The translations under genes and the position numbers were made by a program. From Paenibacillus montanisoli (GTDB taxonomy: Bacteria > Bacillota > Bacilli > Paenibacillales > Paenibacillaceae): DNA of 64,000 bases. The DNA lies in assembly GCF_003268025.1 (NCBI RefSeq), contig NZ_QLUW01000003.1, positions 682,001 to 746,000 of the forward strand, written 5' to 3'. The notes under the pieces are model-generated. The model was not told the origin of the DNA and ran no database searches. It saw only the letters and a program-made list of their open reading frames with translations. Below, piece by piece: positions 40,176 to 48,883 of the stretch (its first letter is position 1; the number at the start of each line of letters is the position of its first letter).

Positions 40176-40320
40176 ACAGTCAAACTTTAATAGAGCCTAC
40201 AAAAAAACGCTCCCGAAATATTGGGAACGCGGTTGATTAAAAATATCCAATAGGTAGATGGTAGGGATATTCCCGCCTTAACGGCAGGCTCGATCGGCTA
40301 ATGGCCGATGCAGGCATAAC

Positions 40321-40360
40321 AAAACTCCGGTCCGCAGCAATGCGGACCGGAGTTTTTTGC
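40321..40360. terminator. Strong bidirectional terminator
   Basis: A perfect 16-bp stem, AAAACTCCGGTCCGCA (40321-40336) with 40341-40356 and a GCAA loop, with T-runs on both strands. It terminates the leftward HD-GYP gene. Confidence 0.92.
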
Positions 40361-40368
40361 TTTCTACG

Positions 40369-41424
40369 CTATAGAATGACTTGCTTGACTTCGAGGCTGC
40401 GTTCCGCAGTTAAATCGATGAAGCGATCGTTTACGCGGATTAATGGCCGGAAAAATTCGGAGGGATGAGTCATAATGATAGTGCCGATCTCGCCGCTCTC
40501 GAGCTCGACTTGCTTGCCGATGAAGTTCGGGATCATATGCTTGATAAAGGTATGCGTCGTGAAAGCGTCCAGCTCGTTATAGCTCATCCGGTACAGCTCC
40601 TTTAGGACGAAGAGCAGGTCGCGCTTCTTCTGGTATACGCGGGCTGAGATCATGGCGCTGTATACGTCCGCCACGGCGACGATTTTGGAGACGGGATGAA
40701 GATCCTCGCCCTTCACCCCGTTCGGATAACCGGTGCCGTCCATGCGTTCATGATGCTGAAGCGCCACGGTCGCGGCAAGCGATTCGCCGAAGGAATCTTT
40801 AATGATTTGGTAGCCGTAAAGCGTATGCTTCTTGATCAGCTCATACTCTTGTTCCGAAAGTTTGCCCGGCTTATTGAGGATGTCGTCGGATATCTGGCAT
40901 TTCCCGATATCGTGAAGGAAGCCGGCTTGTCCGATCTTGACCGCCTCGGATTCCGGGTATCCAAGCCATGTGGCTAAATAATAGGCAAGCATCCCAACTT
41001 GAACGGAATGCTGGTAGGTGTAATCGTCCTTCGTGTTCAGCAATAACAGCATCGAGACGACGTCGCGCTCCATTTTGAAATTATCGACCAGGGGCTGGAA
41101 CGTATGTACGACATCATCCTCATAGATCTTCCCGCTTTGCATCGCTTCGAGGAATAGCTGCTCATAGCCGTTAATGACATCTTGGTATATGGGCTGCATC
41201 GTCGGAAGCCATTTCGGATTGAGGCCTGATTCTATCGTTCTTGCTGATACTTCCTCCTGCGGCCTCGGGTTGATATCGACATATTCGATCTGGTGTTGAT
41301 AAAGCTTCGAAATTTCGCTGGCATACAAATTGGTGCCTTTGGACAGGACATGCAAACCGAAATCGTTGAACGCATCGTTGTTTAAAATATCGCCATCTCT
41401 AAGCTCCGTCACATGGATCCGCAT
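40369..41424 (-). CDS. HD-GYP domain c-di-GMP phosphodiesterase
   Basis: A 351-residue protein: an N-terminal DUF3391-like segment of about 110 residues, then an HD-GYP domain (about 130-310). All signature motifs are intact: FLHDIGKCQIS (HD), ALQHHERMDGTGYPNGVKG (HHE and GYP) and VADVYSAM. HD-GYP enzymes hydrolyse c-di-GMP using a two- or three-metal centre. No membrane or receiver domain is present, so it is probably cytoplasmic. The start has AGGTAACTT ahead of the ATG. A paralogue with the same architecture lies at 46.4 kb. Confidence 0.92.
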   Translation of the reverse strand: MRIHVTELRDGDILNNDAFNDFGLHVLSKGTNLYASEISKLYQHQIEYVDINPRPQEEVSARTIESGLNPKWLPTMQPIYQDVINGYEQLFLEAMQSGKIYEDDVVHTFQPLVDNFKMERDVVSMLLLLNTKDDYTYQHSVQVGMLAYYLATWLGYPESEAVKIGQAGFLHDIGKCQISDDILNKPGKLSEQEYELIKKHTLYGYQIIKDSFGESLAATVALQHHERMDGTGYPNGVKGEDLHPVSKIVAVADVYSAMISARVYQKKRDLLFVLKELYRMSYNELDAFTTHTFIKHMIPNFIGKQVELESGEIGTIIMTHPSEFFRPLIRVNDRFIDLTAERSLEVKQVIL

Positions 41425-41575
41425 AAGTTACCTCCATGACTTATCAATGAAAGTAGGCATGATAAGACTATGGTAGCAATAAAATGCAAAATTGGCAATG
41501 AGAGCGCTATGAAAAAATACCTAAATTCCTATTAAAGTTTTCAATAAAATGGATTTAAATCCAAGGTTTAACTAG

Positions 41576-42313
41576 TTATATTTTAGAAATCGGATCCCAA
41601 GGACCCAGCTGATGGCCTTTCCATTCCGAGCCGTCTTCCCATATTTCGCGCTTCCAAATCGGCACGATTTGCTTCAGGCGCTCGATGGCATATCGGCTCG
41701 CCTCATAGCAATCGCCGCGGTGCGGCGCGGAAACGGCGATGACCACGCTAATTTCGGCAATTTCGACGACGCCGATCCGATGCGCGATCGCAACCTGTGC
41801 GCCCGGCCAACGCTCCTCGATTTCGTCGCCGATTTGCTCGAGCGTCTTCACGGCCATGGGGATGTACGCTTCGTATTCCAAACGGACCGTACGCGAGCCG
41901 TGCGTCCATTCGCGCGTCGTACCGGTAAAGGTAATCGCAGCGCCGTTGTTCGGCACTATCACCATGGCTGTGATCGCATCGACCGACAGCGGTTCTTCCG
42001 TGATGAAAAACCGCTTTGCGCGTTCGACGGCGTCGATTTCTGCCGCAGCGGCCGTATCTTCGCCTCCTGATACAGGAGGGAGCAGCGCAAGCTCGTCGGT
42101 GGCATGAATGAGCTGTTCATCGGCTGCATACGCTTGGTTGCAGGCCATGAAAGAGATCGAGACGAGCGCCGCGCTTTCAGGGAAGCGGACGGACAGCTCC
42201 TGCTTCAATTGCCGGACGGTCAGAGCTTCCAGCTCCAGCTCCAGCATAATGACCGGCTGTCCGAAACGCTCGGACAGTCCGGCGAATAAGTGGATGTTCC
42301 ATTTTACTGACAT
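41576..42313 (-). CDS. MoaD-MoaE fusion, molybdopterin synthase
   Basis: A 245-residue fusion. Residues 1-83 are a MoaD ubiquitin-like domain (HLFAGLSERFG...ELALLPPVSGGE). Residues 95-245 are MoaE, the catalytic subunit (AAITFTGTTREWTHGSRTV, LEYEAYIPMA, IAHRIGVVEI, VIAVSAPHRGDCYEA, PIWKREIWEDGSEW). In free MoaD the C-terminal Gly-Gly carries the thiocarboxylate; here SGG is internal, followed by ED. It must either be cleaved after Gly-Gly, as shown for mycobacterial MoaX, or work without it. It is divergent from moaA, with which it shares molybdenum cofactor synthesis. Confidence 0.9.
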   Translation of the reverse strand: MSVKWNIHLFAGLSERFGQPVIMLELELEALTVRQLKQELSVRFPESAALVSISFMACNQAYAADEQLIHATDELALLPPVSGGEDTAAAAEIDAVERAKRFFITEEPLSVDAITAMVIVPNNGAAITFTGTTREWTHGSRTVRLEYEAYIPMAVKTLEQIGDEIEERWPGAQVAIAHRIGVVEIAEISVVIAVSAPHRGDCYEASRYAIERLKQIVPIWKREIWEDGSEWKGHQLGPWDPISKI

Positions 42314-42424
42314 GTGAGTTAACCTCTCGCTATCGTAATGTTAATGGTCTCCATAGCATACCATATTGAGTCCAAAAATGTTATGCTAGAAGCAGAGACT
42401 GGGTACCGGAGAGGAGTACGGAAA

Positions 42425-43426
42425 ATGTCAGCCTTAACGGATCGTTTTGGACGTGTTCACGATTATTTGCGCATCTCAGTTACGGATCGTTGCAATTTGC
42501 GCTGTTTGTATTGCATGCCGGAGGAAGGGGTGCAGTTCGAGCCCGCGGAAAATTTGCTAACTTACGATCAAATCACAGAGGTTGTGCGCGCCGGTGCGAG
42601 CTTGGGCATTTCCAAGCTGCGGATTACCGGGGGAGAGCCGCTGGTTCGCCCGGGTTTGGCCGATCTGGTTCGCCAGCTGTCCGCCATTCCGGGCATAAAA
42701 GATATCTCGCTGACGACGAACGGCGTGCTTCTCGCCGATCAAGCGGCAGCGCTTCGCGAAGCGGGCGTTAACCGCGTCAATATCAGTTTGGATACGCTGG
42801 ATCCCGCGCGTTTCAAGTTTATCGCGCGGCGCGGCGATTTGAAGCGGGTGCTGCAAGGCATCGAAGCCGCTGCGAAGGTCGGGTTTGCGCCGATTAAGCT
42901 GAATTGCGTGCTGCTAAAAGGCGTCAACGAAGATGAAATTGCCGATTTTCTGCGCATGGCCTACGAGCAGCCGCTTCATGTGCGGTTCATCGAATATATG
43001 CCGATCGGCCATGCCGACGACAATTGGCGCAATCACTACCTGCCGCTGACCCGCGTATTGGAAATCGCGCAGGAGAACGGCTTGCAGGTCGCGCCGATCC
43101 ATGACGTGCAGGGCAACGGTCCCTCGGACGATTACCGGATCGAGGGCGGCAAAGGTTCGTTCGGGCTCATCCACCCGATCAGCGATCAATTCTGCAAACG
43201 ATGCAACCGGCTTCGTCTGACAGCCGACGGCCATATTCATCCTTGCCTCTATTGGGTGGACGAATTGAACGTCAAGCCGGCGCTTGGCGATCCCGCGAAG
43301 ATGGTCGAGCTATTCGGGCGTGCGATGGATCTGAAGCCGCAAAACCATGAGATGGCAGCGAAGCTTGCGAATGAAGCTTTAAGCCACGAGCCAACGTCGA
43401 GAAGGATGTCGCAGATCGGCGGTTAG
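42425..43426 (+). CDS. moaA: GTP 3',8-cyclase MoaA (radical SAM)
   Basis: A 333-residue radical SAM enzyme performing the first step of molybdenum cofactor synthesis. The N-terminal cluster motif CNLRCLYCMPEEG (CxxxCxxC) and the C-terminal second cluster site FCKRCNRLRLTADGHIHPC are both complete. The conserved C-terminal Gly-Gly (MSQIGG) is present. The start at ATG 42425 (MSALTDRFGR) gives normal length and is preceded by GGAGAGGAG; upstream in-frame codons lie in the divergent promoter region. Confidence 0.97.
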   Translation: MSALTDRFGRVHDYLRISVTDRCNLRCLYCMPEEGVQFEPAENLLTYDQITEVVRAGASLGISKLRITGGEPLVRPGLADLVRQLSAIPGIKDISLTTNGVLLADQAAALREAGVNRVNISLDTLDPARFKFIARRGDLKRVLQGIEAAAKVGFAPIKLNCVLLKGVNEDEIADFLRMAYEQPLHVRFIEYMPIGHADDNWRNHYLPLTRVLEIAQENGLQVAPIHDVQGNGPSDDYRIEGGKGSFGLIHPISDQFCKRCNRLRLTADGHIHPCLYWVDELNVKPALGDPAKMVELFGRAMDLKPQNHEMAAKLANEALSHEPTSRRMSQIGG

Positions 43427-43461
43427 CTAATTATTTTATTGGGGAAGAGTGAGGGATTGGC

Positions 43462-43944
43462 ATGAGTACTCAATCGGGGAATACGTTGATTTCGATCGCA
43501 TATACCGGGAAAGAGGCCGTTACGACTACGGCGGAAGAAATGGCAAAGCTTGCGGGAAGCAGCTTTCCGTTAGCCAATCGGATTGCAGGAGGCGCGGGAG
43601 AGGCATTCGATTTCGCAGCTTGGTTTGAGGCGTGGAGCGCTAGCCAAGGCATCGAGGCTGGAACGACGCTGCCTACGCATTTGAAGGTGGAGGCGGCCGA
43701 CACGTTCGAGGCGATGATCCCATGGGAGCAGCTTCGTGAAGCTGCCGTGCAATTTGCGCTGGACGGGACGCCGCTGCCGAAAGGCGGGCCGGTCAGGTTG
43801 TATGTGCCCCACGGTTCAAGCGAATGCTTAAATGTAAAAAGCGTCATCGCATTCAAGTTTGTCCATAACGAAGAGAAACGCGGCGAGGCTTCTTATGGCT
43901 TTAAACAAACCTTCTCCGCGGATGAGCTGCGATTGAAGCGTTAG
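43462..43944 (+). CDS. Small protein resembling a molybdopterin-dependent oxidoreductase domain
   Basis: A 160-residue soluble protein. Its second half (EAMIPWEQLREAAVQFALDG, then PVRLYVPHGSSECLNVKSVI) resembles part of the sulfite-oxidase-like molybdopterin fold, where a cysteine in 'GSxCLNVKSV' context is typical. At this size it cannot be a complete oxidoreductase. It follows moaA by 35 nt on the same strand and precedes the nucleotidase gene by 22 nt, so it is likely cotranscribed. It may be a Moco carrier or insertion protein (speculative). Confidence 0.55.
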   Translation: MSTQSGNTLISIAYTGKEAVTTTAEEMAKLAGSSFPLANRIAGGAGEAFDFAAWFEAWSASQGIEAGTTLPTHLKVEAADTFEAMIPWEQLREAAVQFALDGTPLPKGGPVRLYVPHGSSECLNVKSVIAFKFVHNEEKRGEASYGFKQTFSADELRLKR

Positions 43945-43966
43945 TCCATGTAACCGGGAGGCAAGC

Positions 43967-45409
43967 ATGAAGGATATGGCAATGGATGCGCCTGACGTCG
44001 TCTTGCTTCACAGCAACGACATACACAGCCGCCTGGAGCAGGCAGCCAAAATAGCGGCATACATCGAGGAAACGCGGCTTACCTATGGGGCGGATCATGT
44101 GCTGACTTTAGATATCGGCGACCATATGGACCGCATGCGCGTAGAGACAGAGGCTAGCGATGGGCTCGCGAATATCGACTTGATGAATGCCGCAGGCTAC
44201 GAGGCGGTTACATTCGGCAACAACGAGGGATTGACGTTTACGCCTGAGCAGTTGGCTGAGGCTTACGGAACGCGTGCGTCTTTTCAGACGATATGCGCGA
44301 ATTTCTATCAAACCAGCGACGGCGCCAGGCCGTCCTGGCTGCTGCCTCACGCGATCATCCGGAAAGGAAAGCTCCGTATCGGCCTTATCGGCGTAACGGC
44401 GGCATTCTCCGAATTCTATACGCTGCTGGGCTGGCATGCCACGGATCCGCTGGCGGCTGTGGCGGAGCAAGCGGCGCTGCTTCGTCCGCAAGTGGACGTC
44501 CTGGTGGTGATGTCGCATATCGGAATCACGCTGGACCGGCGGATGGCTGCGGGAATCGCCGGACTGGATCTCATACTAGGCGGACATACGCATCATTTGC
44601 TGGAGGAGCCGGAAGTAATCGGACGGACATCGATCTGCGCAGCCGGGAAGTTCGGGGAGTACTTGGGACGCGTAGAGATTAAATTGGATGCCGCCACAGG
44701 CAAGCCGATTATTCGTGCTGAATGCGTACCGATGGATGAGCGCAGCCAGCAGCCTGAAGCCGCCGCGCTGATCGGCGGCTTCATGGCTGATAGCGGGCGG
44801 CGTCTCGGCCGGGTCATCACCGTGCTGAGCGAGCCCATGCCCGCAAGCGCCGAGCATGAGTCGCCGCTCGGCAATTTGCTCGCCGCCGGCCTGCGGCGCA
44901 AAGCCGATGCCGAGATCGGCATCGTCAACACGGGGCAGCTGCTCGGCGGCCTCGCCGCAGGCGAAGTGACGGCCGGCGATTTGCACGCGCTGTGCCCGTC
45001 GCCGGTCAACCCGTGCCGGATGAAGCTGACCGGCACGGAAATCCGTTTGTCGCTCGAGGAAGCGCTGCAGCGGACCTTCATCGATAAGCCGATCCGGGGA
45101 TTCGGCTTCCGCGGCGTTGTGCTGGGTACGCTTGCGGTGGACGGACTCGACATCCGTTATTCTCTTGATCGGCCCGATTACTGCAAAATTACTTCGATCA
45201 TGGCGTGCGGGCAGCCGCTGCAGGATGACCGCGATTATATCGTGGGCACGATCGACATGTTTACCTTTGGTGTCGGATATGAGAAAATCAAACTCGGCAC
45301 GGAGGTCAGCTTTTATTTGCCCGAATTTATCCGTGACGTACTGGAGCAAGAGCTCCAGGATGCAGACGCCGTTGCCGACAGCCGGCGGCAGCGTTGGATC
45401 ATGGACTAA
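43967..45409 (+). CDS. yunD: Metallophosphatase / 5'-nucleotidase family protein (YunD-like)
   Basis: A 480-residue protein of the UshA/5'-nucleotidase superfamily. The N-terminal metallophosphatase domain has LLHSNDIHSRLEQ, VTFGNNEGL and LGGHTHHLLEEP. The C-terminal nucleotidase domain has IGIVNTGQLLGGLAAGEVT and FTFGVGYEKIKLG. No signal peptide is seen, so it is cytoplasmic, as expected for YunD rather than secreted nucleotidases. The physiological substrate is not established. Confidence 0.87.
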   Translation: MKDMAMDAPDVVLLHSNDIHSRLEQAAKIAAYIEETRLTYGADHVLTLDIGDHMDRMRVETEASDGLANIDLMNAAGYEAVTFGNNEGLTFTPEQLAEAYGTRASFQTICANFYQTSDGARPSWLLPHAIIRKGKLRIGLIGVTAAFSEFYTLLGWHATDPLAAVAEQAALLRPQVDVLVVMSHIGITLDRRMAAGIAGLDLILGGHTHHLLEEPEVIGRTSICAAGKFGEYLGRVEIKLDAATGKPIIRAECVPMDERSQQPEAAALIGGFMADSGRRLGRVITVLSEPMPASAEHESPLGNLLAAGLRRKADAEIGIVNTGQLLGGLAAGEVTAGDLHALCPSPVNPCRMKLTGTEIRLSLEEALQRTFIDKPIRGFGFRGVVLGTLAVDGLDIRYSLDRPDYCKITSIMACGQPLQDDRDYIVGTIDMFTFGVGYEKIKLGTEVSFYLPEFIRDVLEQELQDADAVADSRRQRWIMD

Positions 45410-45449
45410 TGCAACATCGAGCTTAGGCTTTACGAAACAGGAGGAAGAA

Positions 45450-46295
45450 ATGGGAGATATTATTCACGCGGTTATAATAGGCATAGTGGAAGGATTAACG
45501 GAGTTTCTGCCCGTCTCGTCGTCGGGCCACATGATATTGACCAACAAGCTTCTTGGCATCGCGTCGGACGACCAAGCGATCGTTACGTTTGAGATTGTCA
45601 TCCAGCTTGGCGCGATCCTGGCGATGGCGCTCGTCTACTGGGAGCGGATACTTGATTTGTTCGGCTTGTCCCGGAAGGCGAAGTCGCTCGGAACCCTCAC
45701 TTCCGGCAAAGGATTCGGAAAGAGGCTGAACCTGATTCATGTGGCGCTCGGCATCGTGCCGGCGATGCTGCTCGCTTTTCTGCTGAAGGATGTGATCAAA
45801 GGAGAGGGCTTCAACCAAACGCCGGTATTGATCTCGCTCGTGATCGGCGGGATTTACATGATCGTCGCGGAGCGGTTGTCGAAGACGCGCCGCATTCCGG
45901 TCGTTGCCGAGACGATGGACGATATGTCTTATAAGCAGGCGTTCGGCATAGGGCTATTGCAATGCTTGTCGCTATGGCCGGGCTTCTCGCGTTCAGGCTC
46001 GACGATCGCCGGCGGCATGCTGGTCGGGACAAGCTATAAAGCGGCAGCCGATTTCTCGTTCTTGATGGCGATTCCGATCATGATGGCGGCAACCGGATAT
46101 GAAATGCTGGAAAGCTACAAATATATTCAAGGCGACAACCTGATGTTCTTTATCGTAGGCTTCATCGTTTCTTTCGTCGTTGCATGGCTGGTTATCGTCT
46201 TGTTCCTGAAGTACATTCAAAAGGTGAGATTGACGCACTTCGCGATCTACCGGTTCATCCTGGCGGCGGCATTCTGGCTGTTCGTCATGCGCTAA
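45450..46295 (+). CDS. uppP: Undecaprenyl-diphosphate phosphatase UppP (BacA)
   Basis: A 281-residue multi-helix membrane phosphatase recycling the C55 lipid carrier for peptidoglycan and other wall polymers; overproduction gives bacitracin resistance. The signature GIVEGLTEFLPVSSSGHMIL is at residues 10-29. The second conserved region is QCLSLWPGFSRSGSTIAGGM. The start at ATG 45450 behind GGAGGAAG gives normal length; the longer frame upstream overlaps the nucleotidase gene. Confidence 0.96.
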   Translation: MGDIIHAVIIGIVEGLTEFLPVSSSGHMILTNKLLGIASDDQAIVTFEIVIQLGAILAMALVYWERILDLFGLSRKAKSLGTLTSGKGFGKRLNLIHVALGIVPAMLLAFLLKDVIKGEGFNQTPVLISLVIGGIYMIVAERLSKTRRIPVVAETMDDMSYKQAFGIGLLQCLSLWPGFSRSGSTIAGGMLVGTSYKAAADFSFLMAIPIMMAATGYEMLESYKYIQGDNLMFFIVGFIVSFVVAWLVIVLFLKYIQKVRLTHFAIYRFILAAAFWLFVMR

Positions 46296-46422
46296 TCCGA
46301 ATTGTCGATATTTGCCGAAACTGTTATTGCTCTTTTTCCTTAAATCCCTTACATTAACATTACGAGAATTTTTGCTAGCCTACAAGATTTAGGAAAAATG
46401 TTGCAAGGCAGGGATCGATTCG

Positions 46423-47538
46423 ATGCGTTTATTGCCCATTCAAATGTGCCGGCCGGGTATGCGATTGGCGAAAAAAATATTTTCCGAGGAAGGGCTTATC
46501 CTCTTGGCCGAAAATGTCGAATTATCGGCTAAATTAATAAACCGCCTTTATGAATATGGCATTCATTTTGTCTATATCCAAGATCCGCGGACTGCCGATC
46601 TTGTCATTCCCGATGTGATCAGCGAGGATACAAGGCACCGCGCGCTCAGCGAAATAAGAACCAATTTCCGCGATTTGATGGATCGGCCCAACCGCAAGAG
46701 CGGCGTAACCTATCCGTATATCGCGAAATCGTTCAAGCAAATCATGTCGATGGTCATCGACGATCTGACCGATCAGAAGGATGCCATGATCATGCTGATG
46801 AATATGGGCATCGTCGACGATTATCTGTTTCAGCACTCGCTTAACGTTGCGGTGTATACGACTCTGCTCGGAATTGCGGACGGCTACACACGGGACGAGC
46901 TGATGACGCTCGGCCTTGGCGCGATGCTGCATGATATCGGCAAAACCCAAATCAGCGTGAACATCCTTAAGAAGCAAGGACAACTGACAAGGGACGAGTA
47001 CGAGGAAATGAAGCGGCATGCGGAGCGCGGCTACCTCCTCTTGAAGGACGAGCCGAATATTCCGCTGATTGCCGCCCATTGCGCCTATCAGCATCACGAA
47101 CGATTGGACGGGAGCGGATATCCGCGGGGGATCAGAGGAGATCAGATTCACGAGTACGCCAAGTGGATCGGACTCGTCGATTCCTACGATGCCATGACGA
47201 CAACGCGGATATACCGCGGTCCGATGCTGCCCCATGAAGCGGTCGAATCGCTGTATGCCGGAAGCGGAACGCAGTATGAGCAGCGGATGCTGCAGTTGTT
47301 CCGCGATAAGGTCGCGATTTACCCGCTTGGCGTCACCGTCAAGTTCCAAACCGGAGAAAGCGGCGTAGTCGTCGATATTAATTCGACCTGCCCGCATAGG
47401 CCCGTTGTCCGGGTATTGAACAACGAAATGGGCGAGGAGCTGAAGGTGCCGTACGAGGTGGATTTGTCGACGCAATTGACGACGATGATCGTCGGCGTCA
47501 ATGAAGACCGTCCATATGCCGAAGCTTTGAGCGTGTAG
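46423..47538 (+). CDS. HD-GYP domain c-di-GMP phosphodiesterase (second copy)
   Basis: A 371-residue protein with the same layout as the HD-GYP protein at 40.4 kb: an N-terminal DUF3391-like region (MRLLPIQMCRPGMRLAKKIF) and an HD-GYP domain with LHDIGKTQIS, AYQHHERLDGSGYPRGIRG and VDSYDAMT. The catalytic metal-binding residues are all present. The C-terminal 70 residues (GVTVKFQTGESGVVVDINST) form a small beta domain also seen in the other copy. Start ATG 46423; monocistronic with its own terminator. Confidence 0.92.
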   Translation: MRLLPIQMCRPGMRLAKKIFSEEGLILLAENVELSAKLINRLYEYGIHFVYIQDPRTADLVIPDVISEDTRHRALSEIRTNFRDLMDRPNRKSGVTYPYIAKSFKQIMSMVIDDLTDQKDAMIMLMNMGIVDDYLFQHSLNVAVYTTLLGIADGYTRDELMTLGLGAMLHDIGKTQISVNILKKQGQLTRDEYEEMKRHAERGYLLLKDEPNIPLIAAHCAYQHHERLDGSGYPRGIRGDQIHEYAKWIGLVDSYDAMTTTRIYRGPMLPHEAVESLYAGSGTQYEQRMLQLFRDKVAIYPLGVTVKFQTGESGVVVDINSTCPHRPVVRVLNNEMGEELKVPYEVDLSTQLTTMIVGVNEDRPYAEALSV

Positions 47539-47570
47539 GCGACCGCGTCCCAATCTTGAATAGCTATTAA

Positions 47571-47607
47571 CAAGGGAGCCCGTCCGTATGGCTCCTTTTC
47601 TTCTTTT
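47571..47607 (+). terminator. Terminator of the second HD-GYP gene
   Basis: AGGGAGCC (47573-47580) pairs with GGCTCCTT (47590-47597), with G-T wobbles, then a T-rich tail. Confidence 0.6.
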
Positions 47608-47704
47608 GCCCGTGATGTTTGCAACGGACGACGGAGGACATTACAATAAAAGAAAACCATTGAAGAACGTTCGTTTATCTTGACAAAGTAAGGTGCTGAA
47701 GCAA

Positions 47705-48841
47705 ATGCAAAATGCCGTTCCATTCCTAAAACCAGATCCGACATTGTTCTATTCTCCCTCGAATGACCCTTGGGATCCGATTTATTCCTTGCGTGAGCAT
47801 GGGCGTCACGTGCTGACCAGCGTGGAAATGACGCTTTCCAATTTATGCAATATGCGCTGCGAGCACTGCGCCGTAGGCGATACGCTCGTCATGGCCGAAC
47901 CGGCGAAGCTGCCGCTCGATCAGATGCTGCGCCGGCTCGATGAGGTCGAGCATCTCAAGACGATTAGCATTACGGGCGGGGAACCGACATTCTCCGAGCG
48001 CACGGTCAAGGAATACATGATTCCGCTGCTGAAATATGCGCGCAGCCGGGGCATTTCATCGCAGATCAACTCCAATGTGACGCTGGATTACGGCCGGTAC
48101 GAAGCGATCGCTCCGTATTTGGATGTCATGCACATTTCGTTTAACTACACGAGCAGCGACGATTTCCATCAGATCGGCTTTGCCAAGAGCGGCCATGCGG
48201 TAGCAAAGGAAACGGCTGCGAGGATGTACGAGCGGATGATCGATAATGCAAGGCGGCTCAGCGAGGGCGGATTGTTCGTGTCCGCAGAGTCGATGATCAA
48301 TTACCGGACCTTCGACAAAATGCCGGAGATTCATAAGCTCATTGTGGAGATGGGCTGCAAGCGGCATGAAGTTCATCCGATGTATCCGAGCGCTTTCGCT
48401 TCTGATCTGCCGGTCATCTCGACGGCTCAGATGCGCGATGCCATCGCTTCCTTGCTCGACAGCCGCGACCCTTCCGTCTGGATGCTCTTCGGCACGCTGC
48501 CGTTCTACCACTGCAATGAAAGCGCGGAGGACCGCAAGCTGCTCGCGCGTCTTGCGTCCGAACCGCATGTCACGGTACGGAACGATCCGGATGGCCGCAA
48601 CCGGCTGAACGTGAATTTGTTTACGGGCGACGTGTTTGTCACCGATTTCTCGGATGTTCCGGCGTTCGGCAATATTGGCAGTGACCGTCTGGATGACTTA
48701 TTCGACCGATGGCTCCGCCATCCGCTCGCGCGGAGCGTGGATTGCCATTGCCCGGCTGCAGCTTGCTGCGGGCCGAATCTGCTCGTTCGGGATATGTATT
48801 ACCGGGATGTCGATTTTGGCGCCCGGCGGGCCATCCTATAG
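47705..48841 (+). CDS. yfkAB: Radical SAM / CxCxxxxC motif protein YfkAB
   Basis: A 378-residue radical SAM protein with the cluster motif SNLCNMRCEHCAVGD (CxxxCxxC at about residue 50) and SITGGEPTF. The C-terminal CHCPAAACCGPNLLVRDMYY contains the CxCxxxxC motif that defines the YfkAB family. The reaction catalysed is unknown. The start is ATG 47705 at 9 nt from TAAGGTG; a GTG four codons upstream is possible. It precedes the CNNM gene by 42 nt. Confidence 0.88.
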   Translation: MQNAVPFLKPDPTLFYSPSNDPWDPIYSLREHGRHVLTSVEMTLSNLCNMRCEHCAVGDTLVMAEPAKLPLDQMLRRLDEVEHLKTISITGGEPTFSERTVKEYMIPLLKYARSRGISSQINSNVTLDYGRYEAIAPYLDVMHISFNYTSSDDFHQIGFAKSGHAVAKETAARMYERMIDNARRLSEGGLFVSAESMINYRTFDKMPEIHKLIVEMGCKRHEVHPMYPSAFASDLPVISTAQMRDAIASLLDSRDPSVWMLFGTLPFYHCNESAEDRKLLARLASEPHVTVRNDPDGRNRLNVNLFTGDVFVTDFSDVPAFGNIGSDRLDDLFDRWLRHPLARSVDCHCPAAACCGPNLLVRDMYYRDVDFGARRAIL

Positions 48842-48883
48842 CAGACAGCGGCGACAAGCCGATGAAGGGAGCGGACGAAGCTT

